A stretch of DNA of 64,000 nt from an uncultured Methanobrevibacter sp. (GTDB taxonomy: Archaea > Methanobacteriota > Methanobacteria > Methanobacteriales > Methanobacteriaceae), in contig NZ_CACXXB010000002.1 in the NCBI RefSeq assembly GCF_902771435.1, positions 1-64,000 on the forward strand, given 5' to 3'. Shown here one piece after another: positions 17,313-26,086 of the stretch. How positions within the stretch are numbered: the stretch's first letter is position 1; each line of letters begins with the position of its first letter. Made by a program: the position numbers and the translations under genes. The notes beneath the pieces were generated by a model. It saw only the letters and a list, made by a program, of their open reading frames with translations, did not search any database and had not been told where the DNA came from.

Positions 17313-17548
17313 AGTAATACTGGGTATTTAAATGAATTGAAAAAAAGTAATAATTTTATATACTTCTTGTTCCAAAATAATAATTAGTAATACTGAGTAT
17401 ATAAATGAACTCAAAAAAAGTAATACTTTTTGGCTGTTGGTACTTACTGGATTTAATTTTTTGGGAAGTTTTTAAAATTTGGGGAAAACTCTTAAAAAAT
17501 TTTTTGAGTAATACTGGGTATTTAAATAAATTCAAAAAAAGTAATACT
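17313..17548 (+). promoter_or_regulatory. Three-copy promoter/operator element upstream of metal ATPase
   Basis: Three direct copies of a 40-42 bp element start at 17313, 17386 and 17507. Each begins AGTAATACTG(A/G)GTATTTAAAT or close to it, continues through a TATA-like core and an A-run, and ends with a second AGTAATA(CT) exactly 33 bp after the first. AGTA-A-TACT and ATACT-G-AGTAT are palindromic. In the third copy the TATA-like TTTAAATAAA lies about 30 bp before the probable transcript start, so a regulator binding either side would block or bend the promoter. No gene is visible elsewhere in 17144-17562. Confidence 0.7.
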
Positions 17549-17562
17549 TAGAGGTGTTTAGT

Positions 17563-19611
17563 GTGATAGATGAAATAACTGACTTCCTGTTTGGTCTTAA
17601 AATGACAATTATTTCAGGAATATTCCTATTGATTGCAGTTATTTTTATGATATTTGGAATAGATGTTCCAGTTTATTTAAACCCCGCATGGGGGACAGTA
17701 ATAATAAGCGGTATTCCTATGCTGCTTCTGGCTATGACCAGATTAATTCGTGAAAAATGGATTTCATCTGCACTGCTGATTGCGATAGCTATGGTGGCAT
17801 CCCTTTTGATAGGTGAGATATTTGCTGCAGGTGAAGTTGCATGGATTATGGCTTTAGGTGCTCTTCTCGAAGATTGGACTGTTGAGAGAGCTAAAAAAGG
17901 TTTAAGAAATTTAATTAATTTAACTCCGCAAACTGGAAGAAGAATTGTAGACGGTGTAGAGGAAGTAGTGCCTGTTGATGAGATAAAAATCGGGGATACT
18001 TTAAGGATTCTTCCAGGTGAAAGCGTTCCGGTAGACGGTGAAATAATAAGCGGTACTTCATCACTTGATCAGTCAATCATGACAGGTGAGTCATTGCCTA
18101 TAGACAAGGAGGTGGGCGATGAGGTATTCTGCGGAACCATGAATATGTACGGTGCAATTGATATAAAAGCAACCAGTCTGGGTGAAAATTCTTCACTTCA
18201 GAAATTAATTGACTTGGTAAAGGCTGCCGATGAAAAGCAGGCACCAACTCAAAGAATTGCAGATAAATGGGCAACATGGCTTGTTCCTGTTGCATTGATA
18301 ATAGCTATTGTTGCATGGCTTGTAACAGGTAATATTGAAAGGGGAGTAACTGTTTTGGTAGTATTCTGTCCTTGTGCATTAATTTTAGCAACCCCAACTG
18401 CAATCATGGCCGCAATAGGTCAGGCAACCAAATATGGTGTGCTGATCAAATCAGGTGAGGCACTGGAGACTCTTGGTGGCTTGAATACACTGGTATTCGA
18501 TAAGACCGGAACATTAACTTACGGTAATTTAGAAGTTTCTGATGTTATTTCTCTTAAAGAGGAATTGACCAATTTGGATTTGCTTAAAATCACAGCTTCA
18601 TGTGAAAAATTAAGTGAACACCCATTGGCAAAAGCTATTGTAAACAATGCAAAAGAAGCACAAATCGATATTGAAGAACCGCAAGACTTTAAGATGTATC
18701 CCGGAAAAGGGGTTTCATGTATAAATTCTTACGGTCAGGCATATGCCGGAAACTCCAAATTCCTATCAGAAAACAATATTGATGTAAATGTAGACACACA
18801 GCTAAATAAATTAAAAAATGAAGGTAAAGCCTCAATTATTGTTGCATTGAATGGTGAGGTCATTGGTCTGATTGGTCTGTCTGATGTGATACGTGAGGAT
18901 TCCAAGAAAATGATTGATAGCTTGCATGAACTTGGAACCGAAACAGTATTGCTTACAGGAGATAACACAGAAACTGCTAATTACTTTGCATCACAGGTTG
19001 GAATAGGCAAGGTTTATGGAAATCTGCTTCCTGAAGAAAAGCTTTCATGGATTGAGAAATTCAAAAGTGAAGGTAAGCAGGTATGTATGATTGGAGATGG
19101 TGTTAATGATGCGCCCGCACTCAAAACTGCTGACGTAAGTGTTGCAATGGGATCAGTAGGAAGCGATGTTGCTATCGAAGCGGCAGACATAGCGCTTTTG
19201 GGTGATGACATAGGCAAGATTCCATATCTTAAGAAACTGTCAAATTCCACCTTATTTACAATCAAGGCAAACATTGCAATTTCAATGACAATCAATGCGG
19301 TAGCTATCGTATGTTCTGTATTGGGACTGCTGAATCCTGTCACAGGAGCTATTGTCCACAATGCAGGTTCATGTCTCGTGGTTTTAAACGCAGCGTTATT
19401 ATACGATAGGCACTTTGATGATTCAATCAAAAAAATCGACACTCAGAATACTGAACACTCACATTATCACTTCCACAATGACGGTGAGCATTCACATTCC
19501 CATGAGGGTGTTGAAATTCTTGATGAAATCGAGACCGATAATGGAATCAAGCATATGCATGTTCACAAACATGCATTGGACAGACAAAGTTGTGAACCAT
19601 ATCACAACTAA
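17563..19611 (+). CDS. P1B-type heavy-metal-translocating ATPase
   Basis: This 682-residue membrane pump starts at GTG 17563, six bases after GAGGTG. Two N-terminal membrane segments, then another pair, lead to the actuator loop (MTGES). CPC (269-271) in the following membrane helix is the metal site; DKTGT carries the phosphorylated Asp313, SEHPLAKAI is the HP motif, and GDGVNDAP begins near 511. The penultimate helix has HNAGS and the C-terminus is extremely His-rich ([18 protein letters not shown], then HMHVHKH). No N-terminal HMA domain is present. CPC plus HNxGS and the His tail suggest export of a soft or divalent metal (Cu, Zn, Cd, Co or Ni); I cannot tell which. The triplicated operator upstream suggests metal-controlled expression. 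Confidence 0.9.
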   Translation: MIDEITDFLFGLKMTIISGIFLLIAVIFMIFGIDVPVYLNPAWGTVIISGIPMLLLAMTRLIREKWISSALLIAIAMVASLLIGEIFAAGEVAWIMALGALLEDWTVERAKKGLRNLINLTPQTGRRIVDGVEEVVPVDEIKIGDTLRILPGESVPVDGEIISGTSSLDQSIMTGESLPIDKEVGDEVFCGTMNMYGAIDIKATSLGENSSLQKLIDLVKAADEKQAPTQRIADKWATWLVPVALIIAIVAWLVTGNIERGVTVLVVFCPCALILATPTAIMAAIGQATKYGVLIKSGEALETLGGLNTLVFDKTGTLTYGNLEVSDVISLKEELTNLDLLKITASCEKLSEHPLAKAIVNNAKEAQIDIEEPQDFKMYPGKGVSCINSYGQAYAGNSKFLSENNIDVNVDTQLNKLKNEGKASIIVALNGEVIGLIGLSDVIREDSKKMIDSLHELGTETVLLTGDNTETANYFASQVGIGKVYGNLLPEEKLSWIEKFKSEGKQVCMIGDGVNDAPALKTADVSVAMGSVGSDVAIEAADIALLGDDIGKIPYLKKLSNSTLFTIKANIAISMTINAVAIVCSVLGLLNPVTGAIVHNAGSCLVVLNAALLYDRHFDDSIKKIDTQNTEHSHYHFHNDGEHSHSHEGVEILDEIETDNGIKHMHVHKHALDRQSCEPYHN

Positions 19612-19678
19612 ATTCTTTTTTTTTAAACCATCACAATTATTATATATTTTAAATTATAATCTTATTGTAGGTAGTACT

Positions 19679-20668
19679 ATGAATGATAAAATAATTTTAG
19701 GACTTCCAAAGGGAAGTTTGAATAATGTAAAAAGAGGCAATACTTATCAATTGTTTGTTGATGCAGGTTATGAAGTCAAAGGATACGAACCTGGTGATGA
19801 ATCTTATGAAATTGAAATTTTAAACGATGAGGATATCGTAGCATTTATTACTCGTCCTCAATCCACTCCTGTAGAGCTGAACAGGGGAATGGTTGATATT
19901 GCTATTGTAGGTGAAGACTGGATTAAGGAAGAGTCTGTTTTGAGGCAAACAAACACCGTAAAAATAGGTGATTTGGATTATGGAAAAACCCGTCTGATAG
20001 TTGCCGTTCCCAAAGAGGCACCATATGATAATCTGTCAGACTTTTTCAGAGCAAATAAAGACAGAAAAACTCCTATTTTATGTTTCACAGAATATCCTAA
20101 CCTAACCAGAAAATTCATTATGGAAAATGAAGTGTATCAGGAACTTTACGGAGATGCAGTACCGTTTGTCCAGGTCAGAGGGTTGACTGACGGGGACAAT
20201 GAAATGGTTCAGGTCATTAACTCTGACGGTGCCACTGAAGTTTACATTGCTAAAGGTGCTGACTTCATTGTGGACAATACCCAAACCGGAAGCAGCCTAA
20301 GAAAGGCAGGCCTTAAGGAAATTGAAACCATTCTGCATTCCTCAGCAGGTCTTTACGCAAGTGAAAAATGCAGTGAAGAAAAACTCGCCAAAGCTCAAAT
20401 GATTTATGAGCAGTTATTGGGAGCCATTACCGCTAAGAAGTATTTCGATGTAAAATTCAACATTGCAAATACCAAAATTGAAGAGGTTTCCAATTATCTG
20501 ATTGACAATAAGCTCTGTGCAGATGAACCTACAATAACTCAGGGTTCTGATTTCTCACAAATCAACGTATTGATTCCTAAGGCAAAGTTCCCTGAAATGG
20601 TGGATGCAATCAAAGGATTTGATGCGACTTCAATCATCAGAAATGATTTGAAACAGTTGGTTGAATAA
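19679..20668 (+). CDS. hisG: ATP phosphoribosyltransferase, long form
   Basis: HisG condenses ATP with PRPP, the first step of histidine synthesis. From ATG 19679 the protein has 329 residues. It shows the catalytic core start [19 protein letters not shown] and a PRPP-binding region ([20 protein letters not shown]). A C-terminal ACT-like regulatory domain (about residues 255-329, [17 protein letters not shown]) identifies the long, HisZ-independent, histidine-inhibited form. The open frame extends upstream into the ATPase gene, but the TATA-like ttatatattttaaa around 19640 and normal homology favour 19679. A HisA/HisF-like gene is at 35.5 kb; no his operon is seen. Confidence 0.95.
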   Translation: MNDKIILGLPKGSLNNVKRGNTYQLFVDAGYEVKGYEPGDESYEIEILNDEDIVAFITRPQSTPVELNRGMVDIAIVGEDWIKEESVLRQTNTVKIGDLDYGKTRLIVAVPKEAPYDNLSDFFRANKDRKTPILCFTEYPNLTRKFIMENEVYQELYGDAVPFVQVRGLTDGDNEMVQVINSDGATEVYIAKGADFIVDNTQTGSSLRKAGLKEIETILHSSAGLYASEKCSEEKLAKAQMIYEQLLGAITAKKYFDVKFNIANTKIEEVSNYLIDNKLCADEPTITQGSDFSQINVLIPKAKFPEMVDAIKGFDATSIIRNDLKQLVE

Positions 20669-20695
20669 TCATTTCAACCCATTATTTTTTTAAAC
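20659..20695 (+). terminator. Terminator hairpin after hisG
   Basis: GGTTGAA (20659-20665) and TTCAACC (20673-20679) form a 7-bp stem over the hisG stop codon, followed by CATTATTTTTTT. Confidence 0.6.
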
Positions 20696-20798
20696 ACTGT
20701 TCAAAACCGTCACGAAAACCATCATGATAAATCATTAACATTTATAAGGTATACATTACATAAATTAATATATTAGATTATAATGATGGGGATAAAAC

Positions 20799-21701
20799 AT
20801 GTTAACATCTGTTCAAAAAGAAATTTTACAAACCTTAATCAATCTATACCAATCTTCTAATGGAAAATCAATTAAGGGCGAAGACATTGCTGAGGTTATG
20901 GCAAGAAATCCTGGAACAATCCGTAACCAGATGCAGTCACTTAGAAGTTTAGGTTTGGTTAAGGGGGTACCGGGTCCTAGAGGAGGATACAAACCAACTA
21001 TAGAAGCTTATCATTCTTTGAATATTTCAGTTTCTGATGAGGATTCAAAAGTTCCTATCTATAAAAATGATGAGCGTTTGGAAGAGGTTTCCGTTGCAAA
21101 GATTGAATTTACAAGTGTCCCCCAACCTAGTGAATGCGAAGCGGCAATTAAAGTTTTGGGAAGTATTAAAGACCTGAATTTAGGAGACATGATTAAAATA
21201 GGTCCAACGCCTGTAAACAACCTGGGAGTGATGGGTGAAATTGTTGGACGGGATGATATGGACAATATTCTTCTTGTGAATACCAAAACCATTAGAAGCA
21301 TTCCTAAACTGACTGTAGGCGAAATTGCAAGCCGCAATGTAATATCATTTAAGATGGACTGCAATATAAGGGATGCCGCCAAAAAATTAATCGCCAATGA
21401 AATCGATGGCGCTCCGGTCATGAAGGATGGAAAGGTGGTTGGAGTATTTACCGTAACCGATCTTGTAAAGGCAATAGCACAGGATAATGATGACAAGACT
21501 GTTGGAGATTTAATGTCAACCGATGTCGTTATTGTAAATGAAGATTTAAAAATAGCTAATGCCATTGAAGTAATGCTTAAAAAATCAATTTCAAGACTGA
21601 TTATAGCCGACAATGACAATAACCTTTTGGGTATTGTAACAAGAACAGACCTGATTGATTGCATTACAAGTCTAGATCAATTCCCAATTAAAACAAATTA
21701 A
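20799..21701 (+). CDS. Winged-helix transcriptional regulator with CBS domain pair
   Basis: This 300-residue protein has an N-terminal winged helix (about residues 1-75; QKEILQTLINLYQ, then GEDIAEVMARNPGTIRNQMQ as the recognition region and GPRGGYKPT as the wing). A linker domain (about 90-165) is followed by two CBS motifs (about 175-295; DGAPVMKDGKVVGVFTVTDL and SRLIIADNDNNLLGIVTRTDL). CBS pairs bind adenosine nucleotides or SAM, so it probably senses energy or methyl-donor state and controls genes not identifiable here. TATA-like acatttataagg lies near 20738 and GGGGATAA precedes the ATG. It is common in Methanobacteriales. Confidence 0.85.
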   Translation: MLTSVQKEILQTLINLYQSSNGKSIKGEDIAEVMARNPGTIRNQMQSLRSLGLVKGVPGPRGGYKPTIEAYHSLNISVSDEDSKVPIYKNDERLEEVSVAKIEFTSVPQPSECEAAIKVLGSIKDLNLGDMIKIGPTPVNNLGVMGEIVGRDDMDNILLVNTKTIRSIPKLTVGEIASRNVISFKMDCNIRDAAKKLIANEIDGAPVMKDGKVVGVFTVTDLVKAIAQDNDDKTVGDLMSTDVVIVNEDLKIANAIEVMLKKSISRLIIADNDNNLLGIVTRTDLIDCITSLDQFPIKTN

Positions 21702-21722
21702 TTTTATTTTTCAAGTGATTTA

Positions 21723-22646
21723 ATGAAAGTTAACCAGATTAATGTAGACAAGAGTATGAGTGTATCCGATTTATTGAATCAATTTGATGAATCTGGTGTT
21801 TTAGGAGCGGGCAGAGTAGCCAGAGCATGCAATATATTGGCAGATATGATTCAGGACGAGGACATGAATGTGTTTTTAAGTCTTGGAGGTCCTCTAATCC
21901 CTGGAGGGATGAGAAATATTGTGACCAAAATGATTAATGAGGGTCATGTCGACTTGATTGTTTCAAGCGGAGCCAATATTACACATGACTTGGTCGAAGC
22001 GTTCGGCGGTTCCCATTATCGTCACGAAGGAAAGGATGATGAAGAATTAAATGAGGAAGGAATCGGCAGGATTGCAGATATCAATGTAGGGGCTGACGAT
22101 TTTACAATCTTTGAAACTGAAATAACAAAAATATTTGAGGAAATATCCAAAAAGAAAAAGATTGTTTCTATTCAGGAATTGCTTCATGAAATTGGCCTTT
22201 TGGTTGATGATGAAAACTCCTTTGTAGCAAGCGCCGCTAGAAACGGTGTTCCTATATTCGCACCGGGTCTAATAGACTCAATGATGGGTCTGCAGTTATG
22301 GATATTTTCACAGGATCATGACTTTACAATAAGTGCTGCAGGAGACATGCCGTTATTGTCAGACATAGTATTCTCATCTGAAAAGGTAGGAGCCGTACTT
22401 TTAGGCGGTGGATTGACCAAGCATTATACTCTTGCTTCCAATGTCATTACAGGAGGCCTTGATGCGGCAATCCAAATTACAATGGACAGGCCTGAAGCCG
22501 GCAGTCTTGGTGGAGCTCCATTAGAAGAGGCAAAATCATGGGCAAAGGCAAGATGCGGATCAAGTCTTGCAAGTGTTGTCGGTGATGTTACTGTTATTTT
22601 CCCGTTGATTTATGCTGCTGCTCTGGATAAAATCGGTCGTGATTAG
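21723..22646 (+). CDS. dys: Deoxyhypusine synthase
   Basis: Deoxyhypusine synthase transfers the aminobutyl group of spermidine to one lysine of translation factor aIF5A. The 307-residue protein shows the family NAD-binding and active-site segments: FLSLGGPLIPGGMRNIV, LIVSSGANITHDLVEAFGG, and the catalytic region LLGGGLTKHYTLASNVI, with the lysine that carries the aminobutyl intermediate, then GGAPLEEAKSWAK. Length is typical for archaea. It lies 21 bp after the CBS regulator gene, and the next gene's ATG abuts its stop, so the three are probably one transcript. Confidence 0.95.
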   Translation: MKVNQINVDKSMSVSDLLNQFDESGVLGAGRVARACNILADMIQDEDMNVFLSLGGPLIPGGMRNIVTKMINEGHVDLIVSSGANITHDLVEAFGGSHYRHEGKDDEELNEEGIGRIADINVGADDFTIFETEITKIFEEISKKKKIVSIQELLHEIGLLVDDENSFVASAARNGVPIFAPGLIDSMMGLQLWIFSQDHDFTISAAGDMPLLSDIVFSSEKVGAVLLGGGLTKHYTLASNVITGGLDAAIQITMDRPEAGSLGGAPLEEAKSWAKARCGSSLASVVGDVTVIFPLIYAAALDKIGRD

Positions 22647-23174
22647 ATGAGTTACATTATTCTGGCAGTATTGTTTATTCTATCCGGATTTTTCATGAAA
22701 TATTCGGATGATTTATATGATGTTAAGCATAATCTTACTTTTGCAACAGTTTTTGGTGTTTTTTGCGGTATTGCATCAGCCCTAGCATCAGTTTACAGTA
22801 TTGAAGCGGCATATATCTTTATAGCTATTCTAATTGGAAACCTGATTGCCCTGAAAGTGGATGGAATTCACCATATAATCACGTTAATACTTTTCATTGT
22901 AATTCTTTTAATCGGTGGGATTCCTGATATGAACTTGGTTGTTCTGTTAATATGTATTTTGGCAGCATTTTCAGATGAAGTTGGCCATGAACTAATCTCA
23001 AAAGTCACTCAAAACAAGTTTCTGAATCTGTTTTTCGAATACAGATTTGTGATGAAAGTCGTTATTCTTCTTCTTGCAGTTTGTGGTGTATTCAATATTT
23101 GGATATTTGTCTGCTTTATTTTATTTGAAATATCCTATGTAACTGCCGGAATATTGTTTGAAAGTTTGAATTAA
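22647..23174 (+). CDS. Conserved multi-pass membrane protein, unknown function
   Basis: This 175-residue protein starts at the ATG directly after the dys stop codon, so translation is probably coupled. It has about six hydrophobic segments (SYIILAVLFILSGFFM, FGVFCGIASALASVY, AAYIFIAILIGNLIAL, IITLILFIVILLIGG, MNLVVLLICILAAF, and a C-terminal pair). A conserved-looking polar loop AFSDEVGHELISKVTQNKF sits between segments five and six and might hold functional Asp, Glu and His residues. I do not recognise the family. Nothing ties its function to deoxyhypusine synthesis beyond adjacency. Confidence 0.7.
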   Translation: MSYIILAVLFILSGFFMKYSDDLYDVKHNLTFATVFGVFCGIASALASVYSIEAAYIFIAILIGNLIALKVDGIHHIITLILFIVILLIGGIPDMNLVVLLICILAAFSDEVGHELISKVTQNKFLNLFFEYRFVMKVVILLLAVCGVFNIWIFVCFILFEISYVTAGILFESLN

Positions 23175-23189
23175 AAAAAAAAGAAATTT

Positions 23190-23214
23190 AAAAAAGGAAT
23201 ATGAAATTCCTTTT
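23190..23214 (-). terminator. Terminator between convergent genes
   Basis: AAAAGGAAT (23192-23200) and ATTCCTTTT (23206-23214) form a 9-bp stem with a five-base loop between the convergent membrane-protein genes. The A-run at 23173-23182 becomes a T-tract on the minus strand, so it best serves the DUF5654 gene. Confidence 0.6.
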
Positions 23215-23221
23215 AACATGT

Positions 23222-23464
23222 TTATTCGGTGTCAACACCCATTCTACCTGCAACTCTAGCAATGAGTACAGTAACGACAACTGCAACAATTGTTACGATG
23301 ATAGCATAAGTGAATAAACTTGGAAGTGCGTCTCCGCTACCGATAAATGATTCAATTAATTTTTGAATTGCGCTGTTCCATGCTTCACCTGCAACGAATG
23401 CGAATGCAGTAGTGATTAAAGCCAAAATAGTTTCCATAATCATTTTAGTTACTTCGTTTGCCAT
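23222..23464 (-). CDS. DUF5654 family small membrane protein
   Basis: This 80-residue protein has two hydrophobic segments (ETILALITTAFAFVAGEAWN and TYAIIVTIVAVVVTVLIARV) separated by a polar loop with an IQKLIESFIGSG stretch. The AFAFVAGEAWNSAIQKL core matches the archaeal DUF5654 family as I recall it. Function is unknown. The ATG at 23464 is preceded on its own strand by AGGGTGAAAAA, a good ribosome-binding site. It is transcribed in the same direction as pyrF 87 bp upstream and may share its transcript. Confidence 0.75.
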   Translation of the reverse strand: MANEVTKMIMETILALITTAFAFVAGEAWNSAIQKLIESFIGSGDALPSLFTYAIIVTIVAVVVTVLIARVAGRMGVDTE

Positions 23465-23551
23465 ATTTTTTCACCCTATTTTTAATTTTGTGTTCTATAG
23501 ATAATAAGAACAATTTTATATTTATGTTTCCTAATTAAAATATTTTTAGTT

Positions 23552-24199
23552 TTAATCAAGTGAATCGATTAAATTTTCACATGCTTCTTTTGGATTGTCT
23601 GATTCGTAAATGCTTCTTCCAACAATGATGGCATTTGAAATTTCTAAAGTTCTTTTGCCGTCTCCACCCTGTTTGCCGACACCGGGGGATATGATATATG
23701 CATCTTTACCGACAATTCGGCGAATGTCAGCGAGTCTGTTAAGCCTTGTGGCCGGTGCAACATAGTTTGTAATTCCCATGTCAACGCCCATTTGGGCTAT
23801 TGCGTCAGCATTTTTCTGCAGAAACATCTTAGCTCCAGGATGGGACATTTCGGTTAGTAAAAACAGTTCTTTTTCATATTTGTTTGCCACGTCAAGACAT
23901 GCCTGCACGCTGTCAGATCCGACAAAGCCGTGGCATATTATTGCATCAGCTCCAGCTTTGAATGTTTCATCACATATTTTGGAGTTTGTTGCATCGATAT
24001 CCGCCACTTTAAAGTCGCATATTACCTGAAATCCAAATTTGTCCTTTAATTTGTTTATTATTTCAAGGCCTTCCGCAAGTGCCAGGGGATATCCTATCTT
24101 AATGGTGTCAATGTAGTCTTTGATTGAGTCGCAAATTTCAACAGCTTCACTTTCACTTCCAACGTCAAGTGCCAAAATCAGGTTGTTTTTTATGTTCAT
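23552..24199 (-). CDS. pyrF: Orotidine 5'-phosphate decarboxylase
   Basis: PyrF decarboxylates OMP to UMP, the last step of de novo pyrimidine synthesis. The 215-residue protein has the start LILALDVGSESEA, KIGYPLAL, and the catalytic Asp-Lys-x-x-Asp network in VICDFKVADIDATN; the phosphate-binding end is SPGVGKQGG and AIIVGRSIYE. Length is normal for archaeal enzymes. Its ATG has GAGGATAAT upstream on the minus strand. It diverges from the cobalt transport operon across a 199-bp region containing operator-like palindromes. Confidence 0.95.
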   Translation of the reverse strand: MNIKNNLILALDVGSESEAVEICDSIKDYIDTIKIGYPLALAEGLEIINKLKDKFGFQVICDFKVADIDATNSKICDETFKAGADAIICHGFVGSDSVQACLDVANKYEKELFLLTEMSHPGAKMFLQKNADAIAQMGVDMGITNYVAPATRLNRLADIRRIVGKDAYIISPGVGKQGGDGKRTLEISNAIIVGRSIYESDNPKEACENLIDSLD

Positions 24200-24232
24200 A
24201 TTATCCTCTTTGTTCTTTTATTTAATAAATTT

Positions 24233-24268
24233 ATTAGGTTTGCCTAAATATTGTTTGTAGTATTACTA
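24233..24268. promoter_or_regulatory. DtxR-like palindrome and AGTA-N-TACT site between pyrF and cbiM
   Basis: ATTAGG-TTTG-CCTAAA (24233-24248) has the half-sites and N4 spacing of DtxR/IdeR-type metal regulator operators. TAGTA-T-TACTA (24258-24268) is a perfect 11-bp palindrome of the AGTA-N-TACT type also seen before the metal ATPase. Both lie between the divergent pyrF and cbiM starts, just before a TATA-like aatatttatata. Control of cobalt uptake by a metal sensor is inferred. No cobalamin riboswitch-like structure is seen. Confidence 0.5.
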
Positions 24269-24398
24269 ATAATATTTATATATAATAAGGTATATAATAA
24301 CATTATCAATAAAACTTTAATAAATTTTAATTTAAATTTAAATTTTTATTGAGTTATTTATCAAATTGTATTGATAGGTTATTTGGAGGAAATTATTT

Positions 24399-25064
24399 AT
24401 GCATATTATGGAAGGATATTTACCATTGACCTGGTGTATTATATGGTTTGTCATATCAATCATCGTTGTCGCATTCGGTTTATATCAAATCAAAAAAATT
24501 GTAGATGAAACCCCTGAATCCAAAGCTTTACTTGCAGTAAGCGGTGCATTCATGTTCGTCTTATCATCTTTGAAATTACCTTCTGTTACTGGAAGCTGTT
24601 CTCACCCTTGTGGTAACGGATTAGGTGCAGCATTATTTGGTCCTGCAGTAACTGCAGTACTTGCAACTATCGTACTTTTATTCCAAGCAATCTTACTTGC
24701 ACACGGTGGATTAACTACTTTAGGTGCAAACATATTCTCTATGGGTATTGTCGGACCATTAGCAGCATGGTTAGTATATAAAGGTTTGACTAAAGCTAAT
24801 ATTTCATCAACAATTGCAATTTTCTTTGCTGCATTTTTAGGTGACTTATTAACTTACGTAGCTACTTCATTCCAATTAGCTTTAGCTTTCCCTGCTCCAA
24901 GTTTTGGATCAGCATTAACTAAATTCTTAGTTATTTTCGCAGTAACTCAAGTGCCATTAGCTATTGGTGAAGGTCTCTTAACCGTAATTATCTGGGACAG
25001 ATTAAAAGCTTACAAACCAAAATTATTAGATAAATTAGGCGCTTTAGCTCCTAATGAAGCATAA
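24399..25064 (+). CDS. cbiM: Cobalt ECF transporter, substrate-binding membrane protein CbiM
   Basis: CbiM is the membrane component that binds Co2+ through its N-terminal Met-His segment. The 221-residue protein begins [10 protein letters not shown], the diagnostic metal-binding start. It has about six to seven membrane helices, including [17 protein letters not shown], the conserved loop near residue 65-85. GGAGGAAAT precedes the ATG. It heads cbiM-cbiN-cbiQ-cbiO. Methanogens need cobalt for the corrinoid of the Mtr methyltransferase complex. CbiM and NikM are close relatives, but the accompanying CbiN points to cobalt. Confidence 0.93.
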   Translation: MHIMEGYLPLTWCIIWFVISIIVVAFGLYQIKKIVDETPESKALLAVSGAFMFVLSSLKLPSVTGSCSHPCGNGLGAALFGPAVTAVLATIVLLFQAILLAHGGLTTLGANIFSMGIVGPLAAWLVYKGLTKANISSTIAIFFAAFLGDLLTYVATSFQLALAFPAPSFGSALTKFLVIFAVTQVPLAIGEGLLTVIIWDRLKAYKPKLLDKLGALAPNEA

Positions 25065-25074
25065 GGTGATATAA

Positions 25075-25335
25075 ATGAAAACATCAACATTAATTATTTT
25101 AGCTGTTGTCTGTATCATATTATTCATTGCACCATTGATAATGTTTAATGGTCATGGAGAAGATGACGGATACTTTGGAGGGTCTGATGATGCAGCAAGT
25201 GAAGTTATCGAAGGAACAGGTTTCCAACCTTGGTTTTCATCTATATGGGAACCACCTAGTGGTGAAATAGAAAGTTTATTATTTGCTCTTCAAGCAGCTA
25301 TAGGTGCAATCATTATTGGTTATGGGACAAGGTAA
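25075..25335 (+). CDS. cbiN: Cobalt transport protein CbiN
   Basis: CbiN is the small auxiliary membrane subunit that activates CbiM for cobalt loading. The 86-residue protein has two membrane helices (TLIILAVVCIILFIAPLIMF and LLFALQAAIGAIIIGYGT) around an acidic extracytoplasmic loop with GEDDGYFGGSDDAASEVI and GFQPWFSSIWEPPSGEIES; the P-W-x-S-I-WxPPSGEIES stretch is typical of the family. It lies 10 bp after cbiM. Its presence argues for cobalt and not nickel. Confidence 0.92.
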   Translation: MKTSTLIILAVVCIILFIAPLIMFNGHGEDDGYFGGSDDAASEVIEGTGFQPWFSSIWEPPSGEIESLLFALQAAIGAIIIGYGTR

Positions 25336-25380
25336 AGAAGAATAACTTGATTCTTCTTTTATTTTTTTTCTTTTTTTTTA
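25334..25380 (+). terminator. Hairpin plus T-tract inside the cbi operon
   Basis: AAAGAAGAAT (25334-25343) and ATTCTTCTTT (25350-25359) form a perfect 10-bp stem with loop AACTTG, overlapping the cbiN stop and followed by two T-tracts. It lies between cbiN and cbiQ, so it may lower expression of cbiQO relative to cbiMN or mark the end of one transcript. Confidence 0.55.
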
Positions 25381-25390
25381 AAGTGATTTT

Positions 25391-26077
25391 ATGAAATTTG
25401 ATATGGATTATATTGCACATAACAATGAGTTGACTGAATTCAATCCTTATGTTAAACTGTTTTTAACAATTATTTTGTTAATTGTTACATTGGCACTTGA
25501 TAATCTATATTTCGATGTATTCATATTTGTTGTAATGTCTATTGTCATATTGGCCATTGCTAAAATCAACTTCAGATCATATTTTAAGTTTCTAACAATT
25601 CCAATGGCGTTTCTTGTTATAACATGTATCTTTTTACTGTTCTTCTTTGGAAAGGGGGAGGTAATATATGAAACAGGAATACTCGGTATAGTTGTCACTG
25701 ACGATTCATTTCATTATGCGGTTTATACATTTATGCGTGTATTGGGTTGTTTGCCTATTTTAGGTTTTTTAGCACTTACAACACCAATATCAAAGATTTT
25801 GCACTGTCTTAGGACTTTGAAAGTTCCTAAAGTCATGATTGAAATTGCACTTTTGATGTATAATGTTATTTTTATATTCCTGAATGAAATTGATACCATG
25901 CAGAAGGCCCAAAACTCTAGATTAGGATATCATTCATACTGGACTTCATTCAAGTCTTTAGGTGCTCTTGTAAGTACAATATTTTTAAGGTCTCTTGATA
26001 AAAGTGAAACATTACAGCATTCTCTTGACTCCAGAGGGTACACAGGTGAACTTCCGATTTATGAACCAAGAAAATAG
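25391..26077 (+). CDS. cbiQ: Cobalt ECF transporter T component CbiQ
   Basis: CbiQ is the transmembrane coupling protein that links CbiMN to the CbiO ATPase. The 228-residue protein has membrane segments at about residues 18-60, 65-90 and 110-135. Late in the sequence is a coupling region rich in Arg and Ala (AQNSRLGYH, then ETLQHSLDSRGYTGE), matching the A-R-G-type motifs of T components. It lies 55 bp after cbiN, beyond a hairpin, and 9 bp before cbiO. Confidence 0.92.
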   Translation: MKFDMDYIAHNNELTEFNPYVKLFLTIILLIVTLALDNLYFDVFIFVVMSIVILAIAKINFRSYFKFLTIPMAFLVITCIFLLFFFGKGEVIYETGILGIVVTDDSFHYAVYTFMRVLGCLPILGFLALTTPISKILHCLRTLKVPKVMIEIALLMYNVIFIFLNEIDTMQKAQNSRLGYHSYWTSFKSLGALVSTIFLRSLDKSETLQHSLDSRGYTGELPIYEPRK

Positions 26078-26086
26078 AGGAATAAC

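Noticed and set aside
17313..17548. Short CRISPR-like array
   Set aside because: Only three copies with unequal spacing (73 and 121 bp), each containing a TATA-like core and lying directly before a gene start; there are no cas genes nearby.
19415..19678. N-terminal extension of hisG
   Set aside because: The extension lies inside the ATPase gene and reads as out-of-frame His codons; HisG homology starts at ATG 19679 next to its own TATA-like sequence.
24200..24398. Cobalamin riboswitch before cbiM
   Set aside because: The leader is nearly all A/T with no conserved GC-rich box or long stem; palindromic operator sites explain it better.
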